Shown: positions 1 to 6,887, counted from the stretch's first letter. The stretch: DNA of 10,811 bases from Caldifarciminota bacterium (GCA_014729665.1 WJJO01000021.1:1-10811); one strand, 5' to 3'. The notes: generated by a model not told the origin, from the letters alone. Made by a program: numbers and translations.

Positions 1-457
1 CTACTACTCACAGGCTCCGACGGTATTTACCGACTCCATGCTGTTCGACAGCCTCGAGACAACGGTCGATGCTGTTTTTACCCACCACGTATTCCAGCTG
101 ACCAATACCTGGTCACCGGGATGGCGCTGGGTCGATCCATACGTGCGGGGTGCTGCGGGTCTTTACGTCTGGCAGCAGCAGGATGAAGACGGTGACGTTT
201 ACGAGTTGATTACCATCAATCCTGAAGATACCACGCAAACAGATACCACCTCTGCATTCGAGATGAAAGGCACCAGCTTCGGCATTAGCCTGGGCGGTGG
301 GATCAGGATATGGCCCACAGACTTACTTGGTTTCAGGATCGGGGTAGACTACGATCTCGTGTTCACGGAGAACAGGACAGATTTCGGCTCTCAGGACGCC
401 AACGAGAACCTCCTGCGAGTGAGTGGTGATATCGTTTTCAGATTTCCGATCGAGTAA
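1..457 (+). CDS. Outer-membrane beta-barrel protein, C-terminal part (5' end outside window)
   Basis: The frame is open from base 2 to the TAA at 455-457, so this is the last ~151 residues of a longer protein. The first in-window ATG, at 38, is internal rather than a proven start. The translation shows alternating hydrophobic and polar strands, with aromatic and glycine-rich patches (WRWVDPYVRGAAGLYVW, then GISLGGGIRIWP and FRIGVDYDLVF). It ends in a strand with an aromatic near the C-terminus (VSGDIVFRFPIE). Amphipathic strands closed by a C-terminal aromatic strand are typical of outer-membrane barrels inserted by the BAM complex; an acidic loop (QDEDGDVYELI) would be surface-exposed. The sequence resembles OMP_b-brl/OmpW-type small barrels, but the specific family and any ligand cannot be told from this fragment. 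No terminator hairpin follows the stop. Confidence 0.75.
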   Translation, partial: YYSQAPTVFTDSMLFDSLETTVDAVFTHHVFQLTNTWSPGWRWVDPYVRGAAGLYVWQQQDEDGDVYELITINPEDTTQTDTTSAFEMKGTSFGISLGGGIRIWPTDLLGFRIGVDYDLVFTENRTDFGSQDANENLLRVSGDIVFRFPIE

Positions 458-565
458 CGATTATATAGGGGCTTCCATTCAGATGCGCAACAGATGAGTC
501 GTAGGTATTATTCACCGTCCTGCCTGGATAACGAAAAACAGACTTAAATAATGGAAAGAAAGATG

Positions 566-638
566 AAACACAGAGCACACGGAACACACAGAGAAAAAAT
601 CAATTATGATCTATTCCGACTCTGTGAACTCTGTGTTT
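566..638. repeat. Nested CACAGAG inverted repeat (dispersed-repeat type)
   Basis: AAACACAGAG at 566-575 is the exact reverse complement of CTCTGTGTTT at 629-638. Inside it, CACAGAG at 587-593 is the exact reverse complement of CTCTGTG at 620-626. The element therefore folds as a 10-bp outer and 7-bp inner stem around an AT-rich loop (594-619). It ends 10 bases before the -35 box of the next gene. A single arm of the same motif class lies at 2991-3018. Strings of the CACAGAGGACACAGAG type are common in intergenic DNA of many bacteria; their function is not known to me. Confidence 0.65.
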
Positions 639-648
639 AAGTCGACCG

Positions 649-676
649 TTGACTCACCTGGTAATGCCTATATAAT
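649..676 (+). promoter_or_regulatory. Sigma-70-type promoter of the nucleoside kinase gene (leaderless arrangement)
   Basis: TTGACT at 649-654, a 16-bp spacer and a perfect TATAAT at 671-676. Transcription would start about 7-9 bases after the -10 box, at 683-685, which is on or next to the ATG at 685. There is no room for a ribosome binding site and none is visible. An in-frame TAA at 673-675 lies inside the -10 box and rules out an upstream start codon. Confidence 0.8.
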
Positions 677-684
677 CTTCATTC

Positions 685-2370
685 ATGGTTAAGGTTCGTT
701 TAGGCAGAAGTAACGTGCGCGAGGTCGTCGAGGGAACGCCGATATGCGAATTGATCCCGGCGGGCCAGCCTATAATCGCAGCGAAACTCGACGGTGAACT
801 TGTCGGTCTCAATACGCCGCTTATCCAGGACGCGAAGCTCGAATACGTTCTTGCCACAGACATCGAAGGCTTAAGGGTTCATCACGAAAGCCTTATCTAT
901 ATTTTGACAATGGCGGCGCAGCGCGCTTTCCCGTCCTCGAGGCTCGTGGTGGAACACTCGACCTCCAAGGGTTTTTACTGCACCTTAAGGATGAAAGACC
1001 GCAGGATGGAAAAGCGCGACGTAGAGCTTCTGGAGGCCGAGATGCTCGGGCTAATGGCCGACGACATGGATATATATTCCGAGTTTGCTGCACGTGAGGA
1101 ACTGGAAAAGATTTGTAAGGCAAACGAAAACTTCTCCAAACTTGCGCTTCTGGTGCATGCAAAAAAAGAACACTACTATATCCACAGGTGTTCCGATTTT
1201 ACAGATTGGGCAAGGGGACCCCTGGTTCCTTCGACAGGTTCCCTGGCGGCATTCGAACTTCGCTACTACCCGCCGGGTTTTATCCTCAGGTTCCCAACAC
1301 CTGCAAGCTTCCCCGAACTTCCCCCGTTCGTCGAGCAGCCCAAGCTCTTCCTGGTGTTTCATCACTACGAGGAGTGGGGAGAGGCCCTGAGGATATCAGA
1401 TATCGGTCAGCTGAACAAGATGATTGCCGAACGAAAGTCTGCAGAACTCGTCAACATTGCCGAGGCCCTGCACGAGAAGGCAATCGCAAGGATTGCCGAC
1501 AGAATTTCACGCACACCAATCCTGCCGCGTATCGTGCTGATTGCAGGCCCGTCTTCCGCGGGCAAGACGACCTTCGCAAAACGCCTTGCCGTACATCTCA
1601 GGGTTAACGGTCTCAGGCCTCTGCCACTTTCAGTGGACGACTACTTCCTCGACCGCTCGCGCACACCCCTTGACGTCGATGGTAAGCCCGACTTCGAGAC
1701 ACTCGAAGCGGTCGACCTCGAGTTCTTCAACCAGCAACTGGTTCTTTTACTCGAGGGAAAGACAGTCGACAGACCGCGCTTCGACTTCGAGAAGGGAAAA
1801 AGGTATTTCGACGGAACAACGTTAAACCTTGCTCCGGACGAGATATTAATCGTGGAGGGAATCCACGCCCTTAACCCCCGGCTTACCTCTGCGGTTCCAA
1901 AACACCTCAAGTTCAGGGTTTACGTTTCGGCCTTGACCCAGCTGAACTACCATGACCAGCGTATGGTCTCCACATCGGATACCAGGATGCTGCGCCGGAT
2001 GATGCGCGACTACTCGTACCGCGACCACACGCCCACCGAAACCCTCAAACGCTGGCCCTCTGTCCGCAGGGGTGAGGAGATGAATATATTTCCATATCAG
2101 GAAACGGCCGACGAGATGTTTAACTCCGCCCTTATATATGAGCTGTCCGTAATGCGCAACAAGTCAATAAAGCTTCTGCGGACGGTGAAGGCAAAGGGAT
2201 ACAAAGCAGAAGCCCAGAGGATGCTCGATCTTCTGGAACTGGTCATGCCTGCAGACGACGAAGCGGTGCCTCCGGCCTCCATACTGCGGGAGTTCATCGG
2301 GGGAAGCATCTTCAGGAAGAGGGAGAACTCGAATAATAATAAGAAAACAACTAGTAAGAAGAACAAATAG
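685..2370 (+). CDS. udk: TGS / ThrRS-like / uridine kinase fusion protein (nucleoside kinase)
   Basis: Predicted cytosolic nucleoside kinase, 561 aa, phosphorylating uridine/cytidine or a related nucleoside with NTP in pyrimidine salvage. The N-terminus (1-62) looks like a TGS domain. Residues ~66-240 resemble the second additional domain of threonyl-tRNA synthetase, starting at HHESLIYIL. A phosphoribulokinase/uridine kinase domain follows from ~280, with Walker A GPSSAGKTT at 288-296 (Lys294), VDDYF at 317-321 and a Walker-B-like strand ILIVEGI at 387-393. Fusions of this order and length are known in several phyla and are usually annotated as nucleoside kinase or uridine kinase. The role of the tRNA-synthetase-like part is unclear. 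The ATG start is the first codon possible after an in-frame TAA at 673, and the TGS strand starts right there, so the start is firm although no Shine-Dalgarno exists. The last ~14 residues are an Asn/Lys-rich tail. Substrate specificity is inferred, not shown. Confidence 0.88.
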   Translation: MVKVRLGRSNVREVVEGTPICELIPAGQPIIAAKLDGELVGLNTPLIQDAKLEYVLATDIEGLRVHHESLIYILTMAAQRAFPSSRLVVEHSTSKGFYCTLRMKDRRMEKRDVELLEAEMLGLMADDMDIYSEFAAREELEKICKANENFSKLALLVHAKKEHYYIHRCSDFTDWARGPLVPSTGSLAAFELRYYPPGFILRFPTPASFPELPPFVEQPKLFLVFHHYEEWGEALRISDIGQLNKMIAERKSAELVNIAEALHEKAIARIADRISRTPILPRIVLIAGPSSAGKTTFAKRLAVHLRVNGLRPLPLSVDDYFLDRSRTPLDVDGKPDFETLEAVDLEFFNQQLVLLLEGKTVDRPRFDFEKGKRYFDGTTLNLAPDEILIVEGIHALNPRLTSAVPKHLKFRVYVSALTQLNYHDQRMVSTSDTRMLRRMMRDYSYRDHTPTETLKRWPSVRRGEEMNIFPYQETADEMFNSALIYELSVMRNKSIKLLRTVKAKGYKAEAQRMLDLLELVMPADDEAVPPASILREFIGGSIFRKRENSNNNKKTTSKKNK

Positions 2371-2586
2371 TTTCATTAACCGCCAACCGCATATTCAAAG
2401 ATAAAGTATACCGTAGGATGTAGTGATGGGGAATTATTTCTTCCTTCTTTGGGGAGAGGATGTCCAACATTTTACACCCCCACCTGTCTCTTCTCCGCAG
2501 AGGCTTCCTTTACCAGACGGTGGCACTTCGCCCTGTCGAGAGGGAGGTTATGGAATACTCCGAATCCTAATGAGAAAGCGATGGAG

Positions 2587-2607
2587 GACAGGCTCTCACA
2601 GCCTGTC
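2587..2607. repeat. Perfect 8-bp inverted repeat
   Basis: GACAGGCT (2587-2594) and AGCCTGTC (2600-2607) are exact reverse complements with loop CTCAC. No T-run follows on either side, so it is not a standard intrinsic terminator. It could be an RNA stem or part of a dispersed repeat. Confidence 0.5.
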
Positions 2608-2685
2608 TGGTACCTGAGAGGATGTTCCCCGTGTTAAGGTTTAGACCTTTCTGAAATCGCATGTACGCTTCGCATAACGAAATTG

Positions 2686-2716
2686 TCCCCCTTAGCAAGG
2701 GGGAATAAAAGGGGGA
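2686..2716. repeat. CCCCCTT/AAGGGGG palindrome with second GGGGGA arm
   Basis: TCCCCCTT (2686-2693), loop AGC, AAGGGGGA (2697-2704), then a second GGGGGA at 2711-2716 that can compete for the same C arm. C/G-run palindromes of this form recur as dispersed intergenic repeats in many genomes. Only one copy is in this window, so its repeat status here is inferred. Confidence 0.5.
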
Positions 2717-3015
2717 TTGACCCATCGGCCCCTGCTTCGCATCGTATCGAGTTTCCAATCCTTACACTTCCCCTTGGAAAGAAGGTAATTACCTGTCCGT
2801 CAGCTAATCTCCGCCAATCTGATATTTTCGGGGTCATTGTTTTCGGTAAAGCATACATGTAAGCCGTCAGCGGTATGCGTTCAGCGGCAGACGGATTATC
2901 TGAGAGGGTGTGCTCAGTTTCGTTGGATATGGGTGTAAAACGCTATGAAAAACGTTACGGTTTAAGTATTGTCCGTACCCGGTTTATTCTATGCGTCCTC
3001 TGTGTCCCCTGTGGT

Positions 3016-4143
3016 TTAATCCCTTTCCATAAACCCCCGCAGCCCTGCAAACTCCTCATCGACGGACGTCTGTTCTTTTTTGCCGAGTTTCTCAAACGGT
3101 TCCAGCTCGAAAGATTTATCACTCATCTTATGTTTCCATGTACCGGCTATCCGGCCTCTAACCAGGAACACCGGGGCAACGTCCGCGAGCCGAAGTAAGA
3201 CCTTTTTTCGACACTCGTCTGAAAGGATTCGGGTCTTATCCTTATGCCCCATTACGAGAGAGTCAAACTCGGGCAGGAACCGCACGGGATAGTCGGCTGA
3301 TTCAGGGATTCCTTCGAGGATGTCTGCGTCCTGTGCAAGAAGCCAGTTGACTCTACCCGAGATGGTGACCTCGACCAGTTTGGATTTAATTATCTCAAAT
3401 GCCCTTTTTGCGTCCGGAGACTTGAGTCCTGACCAGTAGATGAAATCGGCAAGTGTTGCCGGGCCGTAGCCTGTAAAGTACTTGAGAGCGAGTTTGGCTC
3501 GTGCCTCGTTCCCGTCTACCTTGGAAGATCTATGACCTTTCAGCCAGTGCTGCAAGCTTGTGAACCTGTTTTCTTTGAAGTGGTACCATGAACCCTTGTG
3601 CTCGGCATGACATACGATTCCCCTGTTCGATAGAAGCCTGACTGCGTGCACTATCCGCCAACGCTTGCCCTTATAAGGTAAGCCTTCGAGTATCGGCTTA
3701 GTCTCATCCAGTAGTTCATTGATTGTAAGTGAATCGTGGGTGAGGAGTTCTGCAATCCTGTCTTCGAGCTTTGTACGCTTCTTCGGTTCGAGTCCGAATC
3801 CCATCTTCTCCAGGTTGCGCTCCCCCCGCTCCCGTCTTGCAACCTGATACGACTCCAACGCTTTCTGGTATACTGGGTACTCGCCTCGCGGCACTGTGTG
3901 CACCGTACCGCGCATCAGCCAAGTCCTTATGAGTCGTTTGTCGGTAAAAAGCGCTTTATCGTACTGACTCCGTTTGAAGTTCCTTATCCTGGACCACAAA
4001 GACACATATGCCGCCCTTGCCGACTGCGTGTTGAGTCCGCAAATGAAACTGATGACCGTCAATAGATTGGAGTTCTTGTTCCGTTCTACAAGGGAGTGCC
4101 GCATCAGGCTGAATCCAGATGCCTTTCTTAACGTAAAATCCAC
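3016..4143 (-). CDS. Winged-helix DNA-binding protein, AlkZ/HTH_42-like (possible DNA glycosylase)
   Basis: A 375-aa protein matching the HTH_42 (AlkZ/YcaQ-like) pattern. There is an N-terminal GLNTQSARAAYVSLWSRI block at 36-53. LMRGTVHTVP follows at 76-85. A middle section is compatible with winged helices. The C-terminus has FLPEFDSLVMGHKDKTRIL, then FLVRGRIAGTWKHK, as in family members. Characterised members AlkZ and YcaQ are glycosylases that unhook interstrand crosslinks and excise bulky alkylated bases; many others are uncharacterised. The catalytic QxQ (AlkZ) or QxD (YcaQ) position appears to read Asn38-Thr39-Gln40, so glycosylase activity is uncertain. The start is GTG at 4143-4141 with AAAGGA six bases upstream on the minus strand. 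It lies 87 bases downstream of deoC on the same strand without a clear promoter, so co-transcription is likely. Its TAA stop lies within a CACAGAG-type repeat arm. Confidence 0.8.
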   Translation of the reverse strand: MDFTLRKASGFSLMRHSLVERNKNSNLLTVISFICGLNTQSARAAYVSLWSRIRNFKRSQYDKALFTDKRLIRTWLMRGTVHTVPRGEYPVYQKALESYQVARRERGERNLEKMGFGLEPKKRTKLEDRIAELLTHDSLTINELLDETKPILEGLPYKGKRWRIVHAVRLLSNRGIVCHAEHKGSWYHFKENRFTSLQHWLKGHRSSKVDGNEARAKLALKYFTGYGPATLADFIYWSGLKSPDAKRAFEIIKSKLVEVTISGRVNWLLAQDADILEGIPESADYPVRFLPEFDSLVMGHKDKTRILSDECRKKVLLRLADVAPVFLVRGRIAGTWKHKMSDKSFELEPFEKLGKKEQTSVDEEFAGLRGFMERD

Positions 4144-4205
4144 GGCTTATCCTTTCTTTGTTTATTTTCTTTTCATTCAGATCGTCTCGCCCAAAGTACG
4201 ACCTG

Positions 4206-4222
4206 CCCGGCAATCCGCCGGG
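4206..4222. repeat. GC-rich inverted repeat between deoC and the winged-helix gene
   Basis: CCCGGC (4206-4211) and GCCGGG (4217-4222) flank loop AATCC. On the minus strand the T-run lies before the stem rather than after it, so this is not a standard terminator. It may be a partial attenuator or an mRNA-stabilising stem between the two cistrons. Confidence 0.5.
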
Positions 4223-4230
4223 TAAAAATG

Positions 4231-4968
4231 TTATAAGTTTTTTTTTGCTTCCTCAACTATAATCCTGCCGGACGAGGTACCGATACGTGTGGCCCCGGCC
4301 TTAACCAACTCTAATGTTTGTTCCAGGGAACGGATACCGCCGGAGGCCTTAACCCCTGTCTTGCCCTTGATAGCCTCGAAGAGCAGCGCAACGTCGGGGG
4401 CGGTTGCACCGGGTGCCGTGACCCCTGTGGAGGTCTTGACGAAATCGGCGCCGGCGTCTGCAACGATGTGCGCGGCAAGCCTCTTCTCCTCGTCTGAGAG
4501 CCATCCTGTCTCGATGATGACCTTGAATATCTTATCCTCGACGCTTCGTCTGCACCGCTCGAGCTCCTTGGCAACGGACATGTGCTCGCCCGAGCGCAGT
4601 CTGCCGATATTGGCGACCATGTCGAACTCGTCTGCACCCATCTCCAGACCCTGGTCTATCTCGGCAAGCTTGGTCTCGGTGAGGTGCGCGCCGTGAGGGT
4701 AGCCTATGGCTATGCCGAGCTTCACAGGCGTCCCCTTCACTATCTGCCGCGCATCGCCTATCCACGTCGGGTGCAGAAACACGGCCCCGAAGTTATACAG
4801 GAGCGCTTCTTCTAAAAAAACCTCGACCTCGGTGCGTGTGGCCTGCGGCCTCAGCATTGCCGCATCTATTATCCGTGCAAGTTGTGCAGTTGAGGCTATC
4901 CGTAACGGTACGACCTCACCCGTACCCTCTGACTGCCCCCCTGAATACTGTTTGTCTTCTTTATTCAT
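4231..4968 (-). CDS. deoC: Deoxyribose-phosphate aldolase
   Basis: 245-aa class I aldolase of the TIM-barrel DeoC family. It cleaves 2-deoxyribose-5-phosphate to glyceraldehyde-3-phosphate and acetaldehyde in cytosolic deoxynucleoside catabolism. The Schiff-base lysine is Lys178 in FVKTSTG. The second active-site lysine is Lys207 in GVKASGGIR. The conserved acidic residue is Asp116 in DEFDMVANIG. IGYPHG (88-93) and a C-terminal GATRIGTSSG phosphate-binding loop also fit. An N-terminal stretch of ~25 polar residues precedes the first conserved helix (STAQLARIIDAAMLRP). The ATG (4968-4966) overlaps the cysS TGA as ATGA and has only a weak ribosome binding site, which points to translational coupling with cysS. 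The active-site set is complete, so the enzyme should be functional. Confidence 0.93.
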   Translation of the reverse strand: MNKEDKQYSGGQSEGTGEVVPLRIASTAQLARIIDAAMLRPQATRTEVEVFLEEALLYNFGAVFLHPTWIGDARQIVKGTPVKLGIAIGYPHGAHLTETKLAEIDQGLEMGADEFDMVANIGRLRSGEHMSVAKELERCRRSVEDKIFKVIIETGWLSDEEKRLAAHIVADAGADFVKTSTGVTAPGATAPDVALLFEAIKGKTGVKASGGIRSLEQTLELVKAGATRIGTSSGRIIVEEAKKNL

Positions 4969-6329
4969 TTGAATCTTATCCTCGTTCCGTCTTTAGTATC
5001 TTTTATCTCTAGACCTGATTCGGCAAGCATCGCGCGCAGCTTATCCGCCCACTCGAAGGCCTTTGCGGCGCGGAGCTCCGCACGGAAATCCGCCACCAGA
5101 GCAAGGATTTTATCCAATTCATCACTGGAATCCTGCTTTTCAAGAGGCTCGAATCCGAGAAGCTTGAGACCTAGGTTGAGCTTCGAGGAGATATCCGCCA
5201 GATTCTCGGTGCCGCCTTCGGCAAGTGCCTCGTTGCCGTCTCGTACGAGGTCGAATATCAGGCCCACGGCCTTGGGGGTGTTGAAGTCATCAGCCAGGGC
5301 TGCCTCGAACTCGGGGTAGGAGGTCGCAACAGAGCGCTCGGTTAAGGCCGACTTAACCTCCGCAAGGAAGTTGGTTATCCTCTCCCATGCGGAGCGGGCC
5401 TCATCCATCCCGTCCATCGTGTACTCGGTCTGGGCGCGGTAGTGGATGCGCAGCGTATACAGGCGGAGTACATTCGCTTCGTATCTTTCCAGCACTTCTT
5501 TGGCAAGCACTACGTGCCCTGTCGACTTGCTCATCTTCTCGCCGCGAAGGTTCAGCATCTCTACGTGCATCCACGCCTTTGCAAACGGCTTGCCCGTGGC
5601 TGACTCGTACTGGGCTATCTCGTTCTCGTGATGCGGGAAGACCAGGTCCTCGCCGCCCGCGTGCAGGTCGAAACCCAGGCCGAGATAGTGGGTCGACATG
5701 GCCGAGCACTCGATGTGCCAGCCCGGACGCCCACGGCCCCAGGGCGAGTGCCAGAAGGGTTCGCCTTCCTTGGCCGCCTTCCACAAGGCGAAATCCAGGG
5801 GATCGCGCTTGTTGTCGGCAACGTCCTTGCGCACCCCTTCCATCAGGTCGTCTACGTTCTTGCCCGAGAGCTTCCCGTACTTCGGATAGGATCGCACGTC
5901 GAAGTATACGTCTCCCGAGGCCTCGTAGGCATGGCCGGCATCGATTATCTTTTTAACCAGGTCGATTATCTCCTCGATGTGCTGTGTAGCCCGCGACATC
6001 ACGGTCGGCGGTTCGATGTTGAGCGCTGCGGTAACGTCCAGCAGTTCACGTGTGTTGCGTTCCGCGAGCATCCGCCAGTCTATCCCCTCCGCCCGGGACT
6101 TCTCGATGACCTTGTCGTCTATATCGGTAATGTTCTGGACAAGTTTGACCTCGTAGCCGGTATGGCGCAGGAACCGTCTGAACGCGTCCATCACGATGTA
6201 GCCCCTGAGGTGCCCGACGTGCGGACGCGCCTGCACGGTCATCCCGCAGTGGTAGATGCGGACGGTGTTATTCTCAGGTTCAAGCGGTCTACGCTTCCTT
6301 GAGAGTGTATCGTATATCTCAACCTGCAT
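4965..6329 (-). CDS. cysS: Cysteinyl-tRNA synthetase
   Basis: 454-aa class I aminoacyl-tRNA synthetase that charges tRNA-Cys with cysteine. The HIGH signature appears as HVGH at 37-40 and the KMSKS loop is intact at 265-269. The four zinc ligands expected from the E. coli enzyme are present at Cys28 (YHCGMTV), Cys208 (GWHIECSAMS), His233 and Glu237 (FPHHENEIAQ). The C-terminal part has the usual DALR-type helical region (DDFNTPKAVGLIFDLV). Length is normal for the family. The ATG at 6329 has no Shine-Dalgarno. A strong promoter puts the transcript start at the ATG, and an in-frame TAA overlapping the -10 box excludes upstream starts. It is the first gene of a minus-strand unit, overlapping deoC by four bases. 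The long plus-strand open frames inside it are antisense shadows. Confidence 0.97.
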   Translation of the reverse strand: MQVEIYDTLSRKRRPLEPENNTVRIYHCGMTVQARPHVGHLRGYIVMDAFRRFLRHTGYEVKLVQNITDIDDKVIEKSRAEGIDWRMLAERNTRELLDVTAALNIEPPTVMSRATQHIEEIIDLVKKIIDAGHAYEASGDVYFDVRSYPKYGKLSGKNVDDLMEGVRKDVADNKRDPLDFALWKAAKEGEPFWHSPWGRGRPGWHIECSAMSTHYLGLGFDLHAGGEDLVFPHHENEIAQYESATGKPFAKAWMHVEMLNLRGEKMSKSTGHVVLAKEVLERYEANVLRLYTLRIHYRAQTEYTMDGMDEARSAWERITNFLAEVKSALTERSVATSYPEFEAALADDFNTPKAVGLIFDLVRDGNEALAEGGTENLADISSKLNLGLKLLGFEPLEKQDSSDELDKILALVADFRAELRAAKAFEWADKLRAMLAESGLEIKDTKDGTRIRFK

Positions 6330-6335
6330 GGGCTT

Positions 6336-6363
6336 ATTTTAGGGTAAACATTTCAAATGTCAA
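6336..6363 (-). promoter_or_regulatory. Sigma-70-type promoter of cysS (leaderless arrangement)
   Basis: On the minus strand: a perfect TTGACA (6363-6358), a 16-bp spacer and TAAAAT (6341-6336). Only six bases separate the -10 box from the ATG at 6329, so the predicted transcription start is the A of the ATG or immediately beside it. A TAA in frame with the ATG overlaps the -10 box. Confidence 0.8.
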
Positions 6364-6397
6364 TCTCGGGAGAAAAACCGGCTGTCATACGGCCCTT

Positions 6398-6412
6398 TTC
6401 GATGAAATCGAA
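6398..6412. promoter_or_regulatory. Inverted repeat between divergent promoters, possible operator
   Basis: TTCGAT (6398-6403) and ATCGAA (6407-6412) are exact reverse complements separated by GAA. The site sits between the cysS promoter and the divergent lipoprotein promoter, where a regulator could act on both. The arms are only 6 bp, so chance is not excluded. Confidence 0.3.
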
Positions 6413-6451
6413 TTGATTGCAGAAACCTAGAAGGCATCTATCTTTCTTTAC

Positions 6452-6479
6452 TTGACTAATTCCATATTACGGCTATATT
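6452..6479 (+). promoter_or_regulatory. Sigma-70-type promoter of the small lipoprotein gene
   Basis: TTGACT at 6452-6457, a 16-bp spacer and TATATT at 6474-6479. The expected transcript start is near 6486, at the 5' edge of the GGAGG ribosome binding site (6486-6490). This would give a leader of about 10 nt. Confidence 0.7.
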
Positions 6480-6495
6480 TCACCTGGAGGTTAAA

Positions 6496-6810
6496 ATGAA
6501 AAAGAACATCACAACCTGTGCGTTGGTAATCGCAATGATAGCATTATTGGTCTTCACGGGCTGTGCCGCAGGCGACGTACGCTGGCACGAGACAAATCCT
6601 GCAGGTTTCTGGGCCGGTCTATGGCACGGGATGATAGTCGTTGTAACTTTCATAATCTCGCTCTTTTCGAAAACAGTCGAGATATACGAACGCGCCAACA
6701 ACGGCGGCTGGTACGACTTCGGTTTCATCCTGGGGATTCTCCTCATCTGGGGAGGCTCATCAGGTGCAGCGTGCAGAAGACGATCATCAAGGCGCAGGAA
6801 GGAAGACTAG
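6496..6810 (+). CDS. Small membrane lipoprotein of unknown function
   Basis: 104-aa protein. MKKN precedes a hydrophobic signal stretch ending in the lipobox-like FTGC, giving lipidation at Cys23. The position-3 residue is Phe rather than the usual Leu, so the lipobox is imperfect. The mature part has the pattern HETNPAGFWAGLWHG (31-45), then a hydrophobic segment (46-57). VEIYERANNGGWYDFGF (61-77) and a second hydrophobic segment (78-87) follow. The protein ends in an Arg/Lys cluster (94-102) that would favour a cytoplasmic C-terminus. I recall similar short proteins with the AGFWxGLWHG...IYE..N.G.WYDFGF pattern in several phyla, without a known role. Start ATG has GGAGG five bases upstream and a promoter at 6452-6479. 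The methyltransferase-like gene follows after 77 bases and may be co-transcribed. Confidence 0.8.
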   Translation: MKKNITTCALVIAMIALLVFTGCAAGDVRWHETNPAGFWAGLWHGMIVVVTFIISLFSKTVEIYERANNGGWYDFGFILGILLIWGGSSGAACRRRSSRRRKED

Positions 6811-6887
6811 GTTAAAAGTGACCGCATCCTCGTTAACTTCAGGAAGGCCGAGGGCGTTTCGGTATCGCGAAAAAGGGGGGTGAAAAG

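Larger units (their letters stand above)
2371..3015. other. 645-bp intergenic region with small palindromes and repeat fragments
   Basis: I see no convincing gene here. Open frames at 2423-2637 and elsewhere lack ribosome binding sites, have unusual composition and overlap on both strands. The stretch carries an 8-bp hairpin at 2587-2607 and the C/G-run palindrome at 2686-2716. A TCAGCGG direct repeat (2867-2873 and 2881-2887) is enclosed by CCGTC/GACGG at 2864-2868 and 2890-2894. A CACAGAG-type arm lies at 2991-3018. It separates the convergent nucleoside kinase and winged-helix genes, yet neither side shows a classical hairpin plus T-run terminator. Confidence 0.6.

Noticed and set aside
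2423..2858. Short overlapping open frames on both strands in the 2371-3015 gap
   Set aside because: They have no ribosome binding sites and overlapping frames on both strands. They include repeat-like palindromes and show no recognisable protein pattern.
4201..4230. GC stem at 4206-4222 as a terminator between deoC and the winged-helix gene
   Set aside because: The T-run lies before the stem on the transcribed minus strand, so it does not have the intrinsic terminator layout.
5387..6302. Long plus-strand open frames (up to 224 codons) inside cysS
   Set aside because: They are antisense to a full-length cysS with all signature residues. They have no ribosome binding sites, and their compositions (Arg/Ser-rich in one frame) are typical of shadow frames.
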